In this document: positions 1 to 10,313 of the stretch, in pieces
Layout: every line of letters begins with the position of its first letter
How positions within the stretch are numbered: the stretch's first letter is position 1
Assembly: GCF_026914185.1 (NCBI RefSeq)
Contig: NC_070564.1
Location: 6,324,001 to 6,388,000 of the forward strand
Source of the DNA: Puccinia triticina
Lineage: Eukaryota; Basidiomycota; Pucciniomycetes; Pucciniales; Pucciniaceae
Reading direction: 5' to 3'
Length of the DNA: 64,000 nucleotides
The notes under the pieces: generated by a model
Seen by the model: only the letters and a program-made list of their open reading frames with translations
Database searches by the model: none
What the model was told of the DNA's origin: nothing
Translations under genes and position numbers: made by a program

Positions 1-794
1 AGATTTCATTCCATACAAGTCAAGAACGGAATTGACATAGTGTTGTTGAGTTAAGATGATAGCCCCGGGTTGATGAAGAATCTTGATGCCGAGAAGCAAG
101 TCAGCTCGTCCAAGATCTTTCATGTTAAATTCCTTCTTGATGGCAACTTTAAATGGTTCAACTTGGGGACCAAAGACAGCAATATTGTCAACATGGATGA
201 ATAAATAAATCGGGTTGGGGAGAAGTCAAAAGAAAACACAAGGATCTGAGATTGCACAGGTAAATCCAGAATTCACTAGCCAGTTTGACAAGCGGTTATA
301 CCAAGCCAAGGGAGCCTGTTTGAGGCCGTATATTGCTTTGTGAAGCTTTAGACAGTGGGTTTTCTTATCCGCTGAAACGCCTTGAGGAATTGAGAGGTAG
401 ACCGATTCTTCAAGATCAGCATTTAGAAATGCTGTTTTCACATCGAGTTGTTGAATATCCCAATTCATAGCTGCCACAAACAATATGAGCAAACAAAGAG
501 AGTTTAGTCGTCCAGTGGGTGCAAAAGTTTCCAAGAAATCTACACCGTATGTCTGAGAGAAGCCTTGTGCACATAGCCGCGCTTTGAATTTGACTTCACA
601 CAATCCATCCTTCTTTTTTCGGAGACCCAGGTTGTTCCAACCAATTTTACACCGGGGATGATTGTTACTACTGACCAGACTTTGAGTTCTTCCATTGCAT
701 TTAGCTCCTTTTTGATCGCAGCGATCCACTGTTGAGATTCACAACAGTTGATTGCTTGATGGAAGTGTTTGGGGACTTCATCATTTGCTGACAT
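1..794 (-). pseudogene. copia reverse transcriptase fragment
   Basis: Copia-type reverse transcriptase (RVT_2), which would copy the element's RNA into DNA. Visible motifs in order: FKARLCAQGFSQTYGVDF, LDVKTAFLNADLEE and YGLKQAPLAW, then after an in-frame TGA (226-228) the catalytic stretch HVDNIAVFG. The family normally has two aspartates there (VDD); here the second is Asn, so the catalytic pair is broken. The expected GAC-GAT to GAC-AAT change is itself a CpG transition. The first ~85 residues sit in another frame (540-794), so there is a frameshift near 600-700. The domain runs off the window start. Confidence 0.9.
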
Positions 795-812
795 GACAAA
801 AGCGCGAGGTCT

Positions 813-1330
813 TCAAGAATGATTGAGGATATTTTCCAAGGTAATGTCGCCACAAATAATGTTGGATGTTGTAGTAGAGGGAGCATTTTGAGCGGTGTTT
901 ACAGGAGGAGAAACAATGGGAGCTTCACAAGGATGATCCAGATTGCCGTCATCCAAGGAATCACTGTCCGAGCTTGTGTCCGAGTGTTCAGGGCAATCAT
1001 GAAACTCGTCATCTTCTAAGGGATCAAAACTTAAGGCCGGAGTGTCTTTGATGAAAAAGGAATTTTCCTTAGAATCAGAGCCATTGTTAGGACAGTTAAG
1101 AGAGGGGAAGACGGTTTCTCTGAATAGTGCGTGCCTGGTACGGATGAGTTTGCCGTCACTAATTCTGATGACCCTGTATATTGTCCCGTCATTTTCAAAT
1201 CCCACAAGAATTCCTAGCTCTCCGGTGTCGGCGAGTTTCCAGGAACATTTATGTTTGGGGATGGAGATGACTACTTGACAGCCAAAGGTTTTAACACTGT
1301 GAGAATGAAAGCTGGTTGGTTGGTAGAAAT
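813..1330 (-). pseudogene. copia integrase C-terminal region and acidic linker
   Basis: Minus-strand reading frame with the copia post-integrase signature KTFGCQVV, a GELGILVGFEND block and an RTRHALF block, followed by an Asp/Ser-rich linker that precedes RT in copia polyproteins. It is separated from the integrase core (2987-3637) by an insertion. About 70 bases of the open frame above 1330 probably belong to that insertion. Confidence 0.8.
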
Positions 1331-1436
1331 GTCCGCTGACCGCCTCCTTCAAGAATATTATTGTCCGGGCTGTGTGATTGTTGGTAACTCGGCTCCACAC
1401 TGCTACTTTCTGCTAGCCTTCAGCGCTCCTCTACTG

Positions 1437-2986
1437 ATCCTGATCTATAGGGTAATAATCCGCAAGTGAATAAAGCTCCGCCCTTTGTAAGCACAAAATC
1501 CGCAAGCAACTCTCAAAGTAAAGATAAGATCCCAATAATCCTCTAATAACTCTTGTACGTACAATGATGAGTAGTCCGTAAGATGATAGGATAATAGATG
1601 GGGTTCCAAGATCCCCCTTCTCCCGTCCTTCCTTCCACACACATTGCCGTTCCCACCCGATCCCGCACGACCAACACTTTCCCGCACTAGTCCTCCAGCT
1701 CCGCCTGCTATCCCGCTTGTCACTTTCCCAGACTCCGCTCCTCTCCAACGCTTGACCTCCCACCGTCCTCTGCCTAGCCCCCATCAGTCGGTCTCTTGCC
1801 ACCACCTCCACCCCAGTTCCGCCCGCCGGTGGAACCCGCTTTGGCTGTTGTGACTCACCCGCCGACGCGCCGCTGCTACCAGTCCACGTGTGTAGTCCCG
1901 CCGCAGTCCAGCCCTGTCTTTCCCGCTCTGATCCGAATACCCGATCCGAAATCTGTGATCCGCAATCCGCAATCCGTGCATTCCAGTCCGCGCGTGACTT
2001 TCCGTAAGCTTTCTTAGCGTGCTTTCCTGACCTCATCCTCAGTGCTTATTGTGAGAATTCCAGCTCAGGGGAGCGGAGCCATCCTCATAAATTGAGGAAG
2101 GTCACGCGAACCAATTCAGCTGCGGAAAATGGTAAGCAAACGCGAACCACTTCCGCAGTCCAAATCAGGAGCCGCGGGAGTCGTGAAACTAAAATCATCC
2201 TTTGGATTTTTACAGTTCCGATGAACGTAAGCAATCCGATTAGGCTTAAGGAAAATCCAGGCCCACGTTCACTTATTGAGAGAATCTCAGTTAGCGCCAA
2301 AGGTAAGCGACTGTGGAGAACTCAAGATAAGCCTGACAAGATAGACACTAATGTGCTATTGCTTCTTTTAGACAGAACTGTCAAGAGCAACCAGACCGAA
2401 CATCCCGATACCGCTCAAAGAGCAGGAGAAACTATCGGTAAGAGTGTCGAGTCCTTTGTCAGGCAAAGAGGCAACAGAAACGCAGTAGCTAACGCTACGG
2501 TGTTCTGTAAGCAGAAAACGTTGCATTGCTACTCAGCCGCTTCGCCGAAGCCAAGTGAGGAAACCCTCAGGTCAAAGACCGCCTCAAGTAAGAAGAAATG
2601 ACAACTTGATAAAAAAGAAAAGAAAGGTAGAGAACTAATACCGAGATATTGTTTGTCTAGTCAATTAGTCAACTCGACACATATATTCCACATTTCCTAT
2701 CCCTTTCTTGTCATTCTCTCTTATCAGTAGAGAGCGGCCTAGTTCCTGCTCTTAGGTAATTCTTTCTTACTTCAAGACATCCTTTCATTTCTATTCATCA
2801 GCTATATGTATTTACAATAACAGTTAGTCTGATAAAGAATCAAATCTTAGTTCTTTGGAGTTTTTCACTTATGTCACCGGAATGCATTCTGCCTGAGCGG
2901 CTTTGTGCATTCCCGCCCGCACTATCCCCGCGTGGACATTCTACCGCGCTCGCCTATATAAATCACCACAACGCGTCAAAGAGGAG
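1437..2986. mobile_element. ~1.5 kb insertion of unknown class inside copia integrase
   Basis: The integrase frame stops near 2987 (after ...YEIWTNLATP) and resumes near 1330 (TSFHSHSVKTFGC), so what lies between is inserted. It holds a TATATAAA box on the plus strand near 2954-2961, several GTAAG(C/T/A) sites between 2131 and 2593, and one plus-strand open frame (2092-2601), but no transposase, RT or clear terminal repeats. Exact ends and target duplication were not found; the boundaries are approximate. Confidence 0.5.
2092..2601 (+). other. 169-codon open frame of unknown function
   Basis: Open frame inside the insertion that splits the copia integrase. The translation is basic and Ser/Thr/Arg-rich with no recognisable domain. 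It contains an ENPGP stretch but lacks the upstream D-(V/I)-E of 2A peptides. Six GTAAG-type sites at 73-132 base intervals make it possible that the region is spliced rather than one exon. Coding status is doubtful. Confidence 0.2.
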
Positions 2987-3637
2987 TGGCCAAATTTGTC
3001 CATATTTCATAAGGGGACTTGTTTGATTGGGAAGGAGTGGTGAGAAGATTTGAAAGAAAGGTGGCGGTGTTGACTGCTTCACCCCAGTACGGCTTTGGTA
3101 GATTGCTTGTGGATAGTAAACATCAAGCCTTGTCTAAGATTGTTCTGTTTGCTCTCTCAGCGAAGCCATTAAGTTCAGGTGTGTAAGGAGGTGAGAACAA
3201 GTGTAGAATTCCTTTCTCTGAGGTGAAGGCCTCAAAAGCCTGATTGATGAATTCCCCCCCATTGTCCGACACAATCTCCTTTACATGGCGATCTTGAATG
3301 TTTTCGATAGCGGTGATAAGCGATTTTAGAGCGTCCAAAGTTTTTGATTTTGCCTTAAGGAAGCAAACAAATTTAAAAGATGAAAACTGATCAACAAACG
3401 TTAAGAAGTACTTGAATCCAGAGAGAGTGGAAGGGGTAATGGGTCCAACAAGATCAATGTGAAGGCAATGGAGAGGGAAATTTGCAGGAGAAAAATGATT
3501 TGAAAATGGAAGACGAGTCATTTTAGAGCAAAGACACACTTCACAAGATTTGTTTGAATCACCATTCGAGAGTCTCATTGATTTCAGTACTTGATTGCTT
3601 GGATGCCCAAGTCAATAGTGCCAAACATTGGAAGTGG
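2987..3637 (-). pseudogene. copia GAG-pre-integrase and integrase core
   Basis: Integrase that would join element cDNA to host DNA. Reading from 3637: a WHY*LGHPSNQVL pre-integrase block (family consensus WHxRLGHP, so TGA at 3612-3614 replaces Arg), a zinc-binding-type C-x2-C pair (CEVC), the first catalytic Asp in HIDLVGPI, the second in SDNGGEF, and the catalytic Glu in LNGFAERANRTI. A second TGA at 3123-3125 follows ...ILDKA; the frame then continues to YEIWTNLATP, where the 1437-2986 insertion begins. All three catalytic residues survive but the two stops kill the gene. Confidence 0.88.
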
Positions 3638-3641
3638 TCGT

Positions 3642-4681
3642 TGTAAGACTCAAAAGGTATTGTGAGACCCTTTTGCTGAATGGCGAAAGGTATGGATGAG
3701 GTGCAAGCTCTGCCTTTCTGTATATCAGAAAACAAGACCACCAAGGTAAGCTTGGCAATTTATTTTGTGATAGGATATGTTCGAGGATGAGATATATAAG
3801 AGGATTGTTGTCGGTGTCCGAGGTTGATGGGTTACTGATGTATGAAATAGGTGACGGTGACTTGATGTCTCAAGTGGGGCTTGAACCTAGGTCCTTGGCC
3901 TGGGGGTATATAAGTTCAGAAAGTGAGAAGTGATGAGGGTGAGAGGGAGCTAAGCTCAACCAGGAGTGGAACCGGGGACTGGTTACTGGTGAAAGGTGTG
4001 TGACTGAGTGGTGATATAAATTTCAAATAAAGTGTGAAAGGTATGTGAAACTGAGTGGTGATAAGAGCTGATAACTGTGATATGGATGGATGATAATATG
4101 AGTGGTGCTAAGTGAGTAGTGAATATAGACCGCCAGATGGCATGAGGAGGGAACAACTGGCAGGCAGAGGCCTCCTTATATAGACAATGATGAGGGAATT
4201 TAGCTCCAAGGGAACAGCTTTGAGGGAATTTGGCTGGTGAGAAAGTACAACTGAGGGAATTTAGCTAGACTATCTACCATGCGTCCCTTTGATATGCAAA
4301 CAGGATCATATATATTCATACAGGGATTTTCCAAGATCAAAGATATGCAAATGGAAAACAAACATATGCAAAGAGAAAATAGGAGGTGAGGACTGATAAA
4401 AGGAAGGAAGAAAAGTAATTCATGTGCCGTATGCATTATGCCAAGTATGGTAGCCAAGGGTTGAGTCTGTGTGTGAACCCACTCGGACTGGTGCGTGAAA
4501 GGGATGATTTGCGTATCTTCTGATCCAGTAGAGATATGAGAGTGGTTTCAGTGGGTGACTAGGGGTTATTTTGGTCCTAGATTCCATTTCTGATGTCCAT
4601 TTGGCCGTATCTTGAGGCGTTTTGTGAGTACACATAAAAGTTTGAATTTTTCCTCCTACAAACACAGGAATAATGACCACA
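3642..4681 (-). mobile_element. solo LTR (1,040 bp) inserted in copia pol
   Basis: Minus-strand LTR beginning TGTGGTCATTATTCC and ending GAGTCTTACA, so TG...CA ends. It is flanked by the 4-bp duplication ACGA (plus strand tcgt at 3638-3641 and 4682-4685). Removing LTR plus one duplication restores the copia frame exactly (..LFSKST|TTSNVWHY..), which fixes both boundaries. A TATA box lies about 500 bases in. No internal region was found, so this looks like a recombined solo LTR. A related copy lies at 16348-17255. Confidence 0.88.
4174..4182 (-). promoter_or_regulatory. TATA box of solo LTR
   Basis: TATATAAGG on the minus strand followed by AGGCCTCT, about 500 bases inside the LTR. The copy at 16348-17255 keeps it (16801-16809), and an AT-rich segment at 46951 has the similar TATAAAAGGAGGCCTCT. 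Confidence 0.6.
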
Positions 4682-5147
4682 TCGTGGATTTGGAAAATAG
4701 GGCCGTGGGAACCAAATATGAGGAATGAAGAAGTCCATTGATGATTTGTCCAATGAAGAGGGCATCGATTCCGTTGGATACTGAAAATTGATTCCCTTCT
4801 TTTTTAATGAGGAGAGTTTCCGGAAAGAGAAGTCCAAGTGATATCAATTGTTGAGAGATAGTTGGAACGTAGAGACAATCCAAGAGCTCTATGACTTTTC
4901 CGTTCAAGAAATTTTTTGCAGAGCCATGACCTTCAGCAAGCAGAGAGTCATTTGGATTGCCAGTGGTGATGGCAACAGTTTCCATGATGAGATTGACAAA
5001 GAGAGATTTATCGCTGAGCATATGATGGGTAGCTGCGGTATCCATAACAAGGGTTTTAGAGGATAATTTACCTGAGGACGCAACAAAAGCGGAGGCTTGG
5101 GCCAGGGAAGCACTAGCGTTCAAAGGTTTGGATACTTGTGATAACAC
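4682..5147 (-). pseudogene. copia aspartic protease region
   Basis: Retroviral-type protease that would cut the copia polyprotein. The motif VMDTAATHHMLSDKSLF contains the active-site D-T-A triad seen in copia proteases (D-S/T-G/A). Downstream come a GHGSAKNFL block and a C-terminal GQIINGLLHSSYL block. The frame is open to the point where the solo LTR is inserted. It lies between gag and integrase. Confidence 0.85.
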
Positions 5148-5889
5148 CTGTTTTCAGGGTGTGAGGTGGAGAGCGGATTGTGTTTGGTTCCAGCGCAGAG
5201 ATGAACGACTTTCTGAGGAAATTTGGTGGGACCGGTGGAGACAAGTGCTGAAGCCAAAGTTGTTTGTTTTCTGTTATCTTGATGCATGGCTTTGGACAGA
5301 GTGTGAGTTCTGAAGAGCCAAAGAGCATCAAGACAGCTATACGGAGTGGCTACAGATTCTTCGGAAAGAGCAATCTTGTCAACAATCATATCTACCTCTT
5401 TATTGCCCATGAGTTTGCCAAGGATCTCGTAGGAAAGAACATTGCCAGGCATCTTCTTTTTGACCAATTCAATCTCCCGGAGTTGTTTTCGAACAGTGTC
5501 AATGAAACTTGAAGATCTCCAGTGTATCTGATTGCTGACCATTTCATGAAGACGTGTCCGCGATTTATAATGGATTGTGATGCGTATGAATTGGCTATTT
5601 TAGACCAGAGGATAGCAGCGCTGTCCCGAGTTTCAGAATTGACGACCTCATTAAAACACTTTTCCTTGAGTCTTGCTGTGATGAGCAATATTGCAAGGTA
5701 ATTCTCTTCTTGAAAGACAGCCTTAATGTCTTCTGTAGCTTCTTTATCAATGGTTTTCTGACAAACACCAAAAAGCTTTCTTCCTCTTAGATAAATCATC
5801 ATCTGATCGCTCCAGTGTGCATAGTTGTCACCGTTGAGCATAGGGATGTTTTGTCGGCTTAAGTTGTCCAAAGCATCAGTGCTGGACAT
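5120..5889 (-). pseudogene. copia gag, frameshifted
   Basis: Capsid-type protein starting MSSTDALDNLS at 5889 (first ATG of the long frame). The N-terminal IPMLNGDNYAHWSDQM block is typical of copia gag; the middle matches UBN2-type gag (ILWSKIANSYAS...). The frame shifts near 5510, where the second half (DTVRKQLREIELVKKKMPG...) continues in the next frame. A nucleocapsid zinc-knuckle-like segment (LCAGTKHNPLSTSHPENRC) closes it at about 5160-5215. The shift disables the gene. Confidence 0.82.
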
Positions 5890-6610
5890 GTCGAATGTTT
5901 GCCTTTAAAGAGTTTGATGTTTCCAAGGAATTGCGGTTCCAAGAACAAGACTGTAAGTCTGTTAAATATCAAACTGAAGGATTGCAATTGTATCAGACAA
6001 AAAGCAAAAGAAAGACAAAACAAAAAGAACAAAAAGATAAAAGAAAGTACCTGAAGGCAAACACAACAAGGAGAAGAGCACGACAAAAACAGATTTGAGA
6101 AGAGAAAGACAGAAGAGCAGACTAAAAAGAAAAAGGTCAACAGGAGAGCTCAGAAGCAAAGAAAAGGGTTTTGGAACATACGACCGAGAGATGTGTTTGA
6201 GGGAGAGGTGAAGAATCTTGAGGCTTTGGCGAGTTTTTGAAGACAAATGTGTGAAGGTCTTCGGGAGGAACAAACAGTCCAGACGGCAATGTGAATAAGG
6301 CAGTTGAGACTGTGAAGTGATGTATCAAAAGATAAATCAAGTGATTTCCCCAAGAGAAGGGAGCAAGGTGAGGGAGAAGTTGAGTTTAAATATTCAGGAG
6401 CTGTTGGAGCTTGCGGGTGAGAAGAGTTGAGTGAATCAAGTGGTCGAGATGAGCGGTTGTGTATTTGATGATTAGCGTTTGTCGGTTTGGGTGTAGGAGG
6501 CGAGCTTGGGAGTCTGAGAGACTGGAGGAAAAAGAGATGATTATGTAATGGTCGAGTGGCATCCACGAGACCAGAGAAAAGCTTAAGCTGACGCGAGAGC
6601 TTGACTCTCA
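5890..6610. other. gene-free stretch upstream of copia gag
   Basis: Expected place for the copia leader and 5' LTR. A purine-rich run covers about 5990-6130. Open frames on the minus strand here are low-complexity (Phe/Leu/Ser) and look like shadows. I see no TG...CA pair, primer-binding site or gene. Confidence 0.4.
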
Positions 6611-7710
6611 ACACTCCAAAAATGGAGTGAACTTGTGTCTACTCCAATAAATGTTGGAGTGAACAAAGGTTCACTCCAAAAGTGGGCAAAATTGGAGCAA
6701 CAATGCAACTATTGAATTACATTTAGCATAATTATTGCTAAATTAGCTTTTTTTGGGGCCACTAACCTACACTACTTTGTAGCGTAAAATGTATTACAGT
6801 TACATCTAACTGATATTCAAGACAAAAGTATAATTTTAGCTGCAAATTACAGCTAATTTATCTGTAATTGGTAGCTAATTAGCTGTAATTTAGCATTAGC
6901 GTGTTTTAGTGGCTGTGTATTACAGCTAAAGCTAATTGTTGGAATCATTAGCAGCAAACTATTACGCTACAGAATTAGTGCCACTAATGGAATTAGTGTA
7001 ATAGTTGCATTGTTGATTGGAGTCAATATATATTTGGAGTGAACCTTTTTTCACTCCAAAAGTGGGCTAAATTGGAGTGTTCAGAATTTCACTCCAATCT
7101 TTTCCAATATTTATTGGAGTGGAAATTTGTGCACTCCAATCTTGAAACTTGGTCTGTTTCAAGATTGGAGTGTACTGCTGTACACTCCAATACACACTGT
7201 AGTGCACACCTATTTTCAATACATGCATGCACTCCAAGCAACTCCTCCAGATCCACAAATTTGTGCTTTGACCCTTGGAGACCCTGCCTCCCCCCTACAG
7301 ACAAACTTCTACCACAACATTCCTCCCCTTAAGACTAGGCCCCAAAGATTCCGTGAGTCTGAGCCTTTTGACCTGCTCTTTTTCAATGGGAATCACTGGT
7401 CACACTTTTTTGAAGTGCCTAGTGGTCCATGCTCCAAAAAAAATGGAGTGGGTTGAACTCCACTCCACAGTTTGAGTGCCTAATTTTATGCTCCATTTTC
7501 TTTGGAGTGCACAAGTTTTCACTCCAATAAATATTGGAGTGAATTCTGAACAGTCCAATTTAGCCCACTTTGTAAGTCAACAAAGCTTCACTCCAAGTAT
7601 GTATTGGGGTGAACTTCTGAACACTCCAATTTAGCCCACTTTTGGAGTGAACCTTTGTTCACTCCAACATTTATTGGAGTAGACACAAGTTCACTCCTTT
7701 TTTGGAGTGT
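6611..7710. mobile_element. foldback/MITE element built of ACTCCA...TGGAGT hairpins
   Basis: Both ends carry the same inverted sequence: left ACACTCCAAAAATGGAGTG, right the complement ending TTTTTTGGAGTGT, and the similarity extends for roughly 85 bases. Inside, CACTCCA and TGGAGTG recur many times as short hairpins, including copies near 7040, 7440, 7500 and 7610. No open frame for a transposase. No convincing flanking duplication. A second element is nested at 6698-7015. A shorter stretch with the same motif is at 21998-22295. Confidence 0.75.
6698..7015. mobile_element. palindromic element with CAAC ends and 7-bp TSD (copy 1)
   Basis: Begins CAACAATGCAACTATT and ends with its complement. 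Flanked on both sides by ATTGGAG (6691-6697, 7016-7022), an exact 7-bp duplication lying within the older ACTCCA foldback element, so it is a later insertion. 318 bp, AT-rich, full of TAGCTAAT-type short palindromes, no open frame. One of four copies in the window. Confidence 0.85.
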
Positions 7711-8239
7711 AAGGATCACCAAGTGGACCCGGGTACGCGCCGCGTGTCCGGGTACCCGCGCTGTTTTTCACGATTTCTGAGGGTGGGTTGTAAACCAGTG
7801 CAGCCTGTACTTTTCCGCCCAAGTTCCGTTTTCCATGAACAATCTTCCAAAAGGGAAAGCAGAGAAGCGGTGTCTTCAGCTTCGGGGGCTTCTAATACTA
7901 TGCAAAAAGGAGGAAATCATGGCACGGCAGGGTTGACGACTGTCACCACCCCCTGAAGCCTAAATGGTTCAAGCCCGAGGGGAGGAGGGAAGCATTGCGA
8001 CACAACTATATATTTACAGTTGTGAAACCTACCATCACCTCGCCAGGGTGCAAGAGTAACTTTTGGTATAAAAAAACATAATCCACAAGCAATTGCAAAG
8101 CAAAATTTACAATGAGTAGAGGTCAACAAGAATTGAGATATCAACAGGATTAGTTGGATACATGGGGAAACAAAACTGAGGTGCTATTTTTGAACAAGAT
8201 TAACAAGCTGCTAAGAGCTTTAGAGATGGAGTAAGAGAA
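7711..8239. other. gene-free stretch
   Basis: A GC-rich palindromic patch (about 7722-7770, CAAGTGGACCCGGGTAC and GGGTACCCGCG) resembles the patch near 17550-17640 in inverse orientation. The rest is 3' flank of the secreted-protein gene. No gene seen. Confidence 0.35.
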
Positions 8240-9130
8240 TCAATGCCTTGAGAGAATTATGACAACCTGTTTGTCATCGATGTGGTGTGTCTTCACATCC
8301 TTGGGGGTGCTCTTGTCATTGCAAGTGCTCAAGAGGCTGTTGACAGCCTTCTGGAGGATGTGGTCCGGGCTATATGTCCAGCAAGATGCACACGGTCAGC
8401 AGTCTTGCAGGCGTTCGGGCTGATGGAAGGTGTGAATGCTTACATGTCTTTTGCAACCACTTTGTCCTTGGAACTGTGGAGTGATAACTGGAGCACGAAA
8501 ATCGAACTAGTGAGTGGACTTCTCTCAAGCGCACACGGCAGTCTCACGGCGGGACCTACTTGGCAGTTTCCGTTGGAAGCAGAGTGTACGCTCTTCTCGC
8601 GTAATGTTTGAGCTGCCCTGTTGGAAAAAAGAAGTGGAGAAAAGAGCGAAACGAGGTCAGTTGACAATAATACAGTGAGATAAAGGACGGTGATCGGCGT
8701 ACTTCAGGCATTGCGATTTGGAGAACACTTCAGAGACGCCTTTGCTGCTGGTGCAGGTAACGCTGTCGGTGGAGGTTCGACGCAAGAGGTGGTCGGCATC
8801 GAGGTGGATTGCCCGACGACTGACGGAGTGCGCCGCTTCCTGCTCAGAGGCCTTTGCAAAGAAGCCGCCCATGCCGAGGGCCATGTTCATCGGGAAGAAA
8901 GCGCCCCCAAAGCAGGCGCTGCCCATCGACCAGGCCAAGCTGTTGATCCATGGGGAGCCAAACATGCCCAGGCCCATCCCGCCCAGCGCGTAAAAGCTGT
9001 TGTACATCCCGCCGAATCCGCCAAGCCATTTCGCATCGACGTCTTCGTTCTTCGCCCCGCTTACTTCTTCCGCACGAGACGCGGCGACGAGCACAGAGAG
9101 AAGGGTGATGAGGTAGGCTAAGGAGACCAT
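8240..9130 (-). CDS. small secreted protein, copy 1 (effector candidate)
   Basis: Three exons: 9130-8703, 8617-8444 and 8369-8240, giving 243 aa. Introns are 85 and 74 nt, with a CTGAC branch point and a polypyrimidine CCAACAG acceptor in the first, and GTAAGC...ATATAG in the second. An N-terminal signal peptide (MVSLAYLITLLSVLVAASRA) is followed by a Gly/Met/Phe-rich hydrophobic segment (residues ~37-90) and a C-terminal half with spaced cysteines (VTC, SQC, GNC, PC, STC). No enzyme motif. Length, secretion signal, cysteine pattern and tandem duplication match rust effector candidates; that role is inference. The splice model holds in both copies and the only coding indel between them is in frame, so both are probably functional. 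Confidence 0.8.
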
Positions 9131-9589
9131 CTTGGATTGTCGCAGAGCTGGGTGAAGGTTGGGTTGGAGTGGGTGATGCTGGAGTAGTGGTTAGGTAGGC
9201 TGGAGTGTTGGCGCGGTGGATTGAATGATGAGGAGAGAGGCATGGAGGCGCACACCGAGCCCGCTTTATACCTTACTCAGTCGCTGCTGGTTTTTTTGGA
9301 TGCAAGTCCAGCACTGGCTGATCAGTGATAATCGACCCGGGGCCCGGAGCAACGTGTGCACACAGATATCGCGGGGATTTTCTACCTCCAAGCTGGGTGT
9401 GAGAAGTGGCACGAGGCCGGTCGGTAGGTAGATGGAAGATGTTCTGTCCAACCAGGCTGCGAGAGTCGCCAGTGCTCTCTTCCCAGACCTTTCTCTGTGT
9501 TGCTTCTCCCGACAGAAACAAGCCCATATCGGTGAGAAATACCCACCACCAAACACGGGACGAGTGCAGTTGGTTGCCCGCGGAAGTCA

Positions 9590-10007
9590 CCGGGCAAGAC
9601 GAGGCTTGGAAGCTTGGATAACATCTTTAATGGTATAGATGTCCTGCATAGGTCTCATCCCCAGGTCGCTGGTATAAGCGTCATCTGATGTGGGGAATGG
9701 GCTCAGGAGGTGCTGGTTGACCAAGACGCGGGTTCTTGAGGCGTAGTTCCTCTCAATGGTCCGGCCGGCACCACGCAACTTGGCGTCTTTTCTTGTGGCT
9801 CGGCAGGCTGTTGATCTGGTCCAGCTGTTCCTCGTAAAAGGGGTTTTCACGACCGGCGATCTTGAGAAGAGGGATGGCTCCCTGCCGGCGCCGGTCCGCT
9901 GTTGGCACTGTTCCGTCCAGGGCACCTTGTTCAGGATAGACACCTCGGTGAGCTACGTGCATCAAGAGATGCACTTCTACGCACTCGTAGCAGGCATCAT
10001 GCAGCAC
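9590..10007 (-). pseudogene. possible gene fragment between the secreted-protein genes
   Basis: Two overlapping minus-strand frames with coding-like composition: one (9753-10007) has NPFYEEQLDQINSLPSHKKRRQ, the other (9587-9943) has SRTRVLVNQHLLSPFPTSDD and MRPMQDIYTIKDVIQASK. They would need a frameshift or an intron to join. I do not recognise the family. It could be the remnant of a gene that separated or was trapped between the duplicated pair. Confidence 0.3.
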
Positions 10008-10313
10008 TCGACCGATCCAGAGAAAGGCAGCGGCTGCCAGCTCATCATGGGCAGACCTTCCCCCTTACTTAATTTGAGCCGGCGTGTGGAGGACACCACA
10101 GCTTTTCGGACCAAGGGGAGTTTCACCTTGGAAGGCTTGGGTCACTTTTGGAATAATAAAAACATAATGTACGAAAAGTTACAATGAGTATAAGCAACAC
10201 TAATTGAGCTTTCAACGGGATTAGTTGGATACATGAGGAATGGACACTATTGAGACACGATTTCTGAACAAGATTAACAAGCTGCCAAGAGTTTTAGAGA
10301 CGGAATCAGAGAA

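Larger units (their letters stand above)
1..5889 (-). mobile_element. Ty1/copia retrotransposon, decayed, 3' end outside window
   Basis: Reading from 5889 downwards the minus strand carries gag, protease, integrase and reverse transcriptase in the copia order (integrase before RT). The body is interrupted by a ~1.5 kb insertion (about 1437-2986) and by a solo LTR (3642-4681). At least one frameshift in gag, one near 600-700 in RT and three in-frame TGA codons (226-228, 3123-3125, 3612-3614) show that it is dead. The 3' part and 3' LTR lie before base 1. I could not place a 5' LTR or primer-binding site in 5890-6610. Confidence 0.9.

Noticed and set aside
1431..2036. Minus-strand 201-codon frame over the insertion
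   Set aside because: Arg/Gly/Ser-rich composition, overlaps other frames on both strands, no motif; treated as chance.
2092..2601. ENPGP stretch resembling a 2A ribosome-skipping peptide
   Set aside because: The upstream D-(V/I)-E-x context needed for 2A is missing (RLKENPGP), and the open frame itself is doubtful.
5859..6273. Phe/Leu-rich frames that look like multi-span membrane proteins
   Set aside because: They are complements of a purine-rich low-complexity tract next to copia gag.
8690..9121. Plus-strand 143-codon frame opposite the secreted-protein genes
   Set aside because: Antisense shadow; it appears in both copies only because the genes are duplicated.
8657..9130. Unspliced 157-aa version of the secreted protein
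   Set aside because: Strong donor, CTGAC branch point and CCAACAG acceptor, conserved in the second copy, favour the three-exon model.
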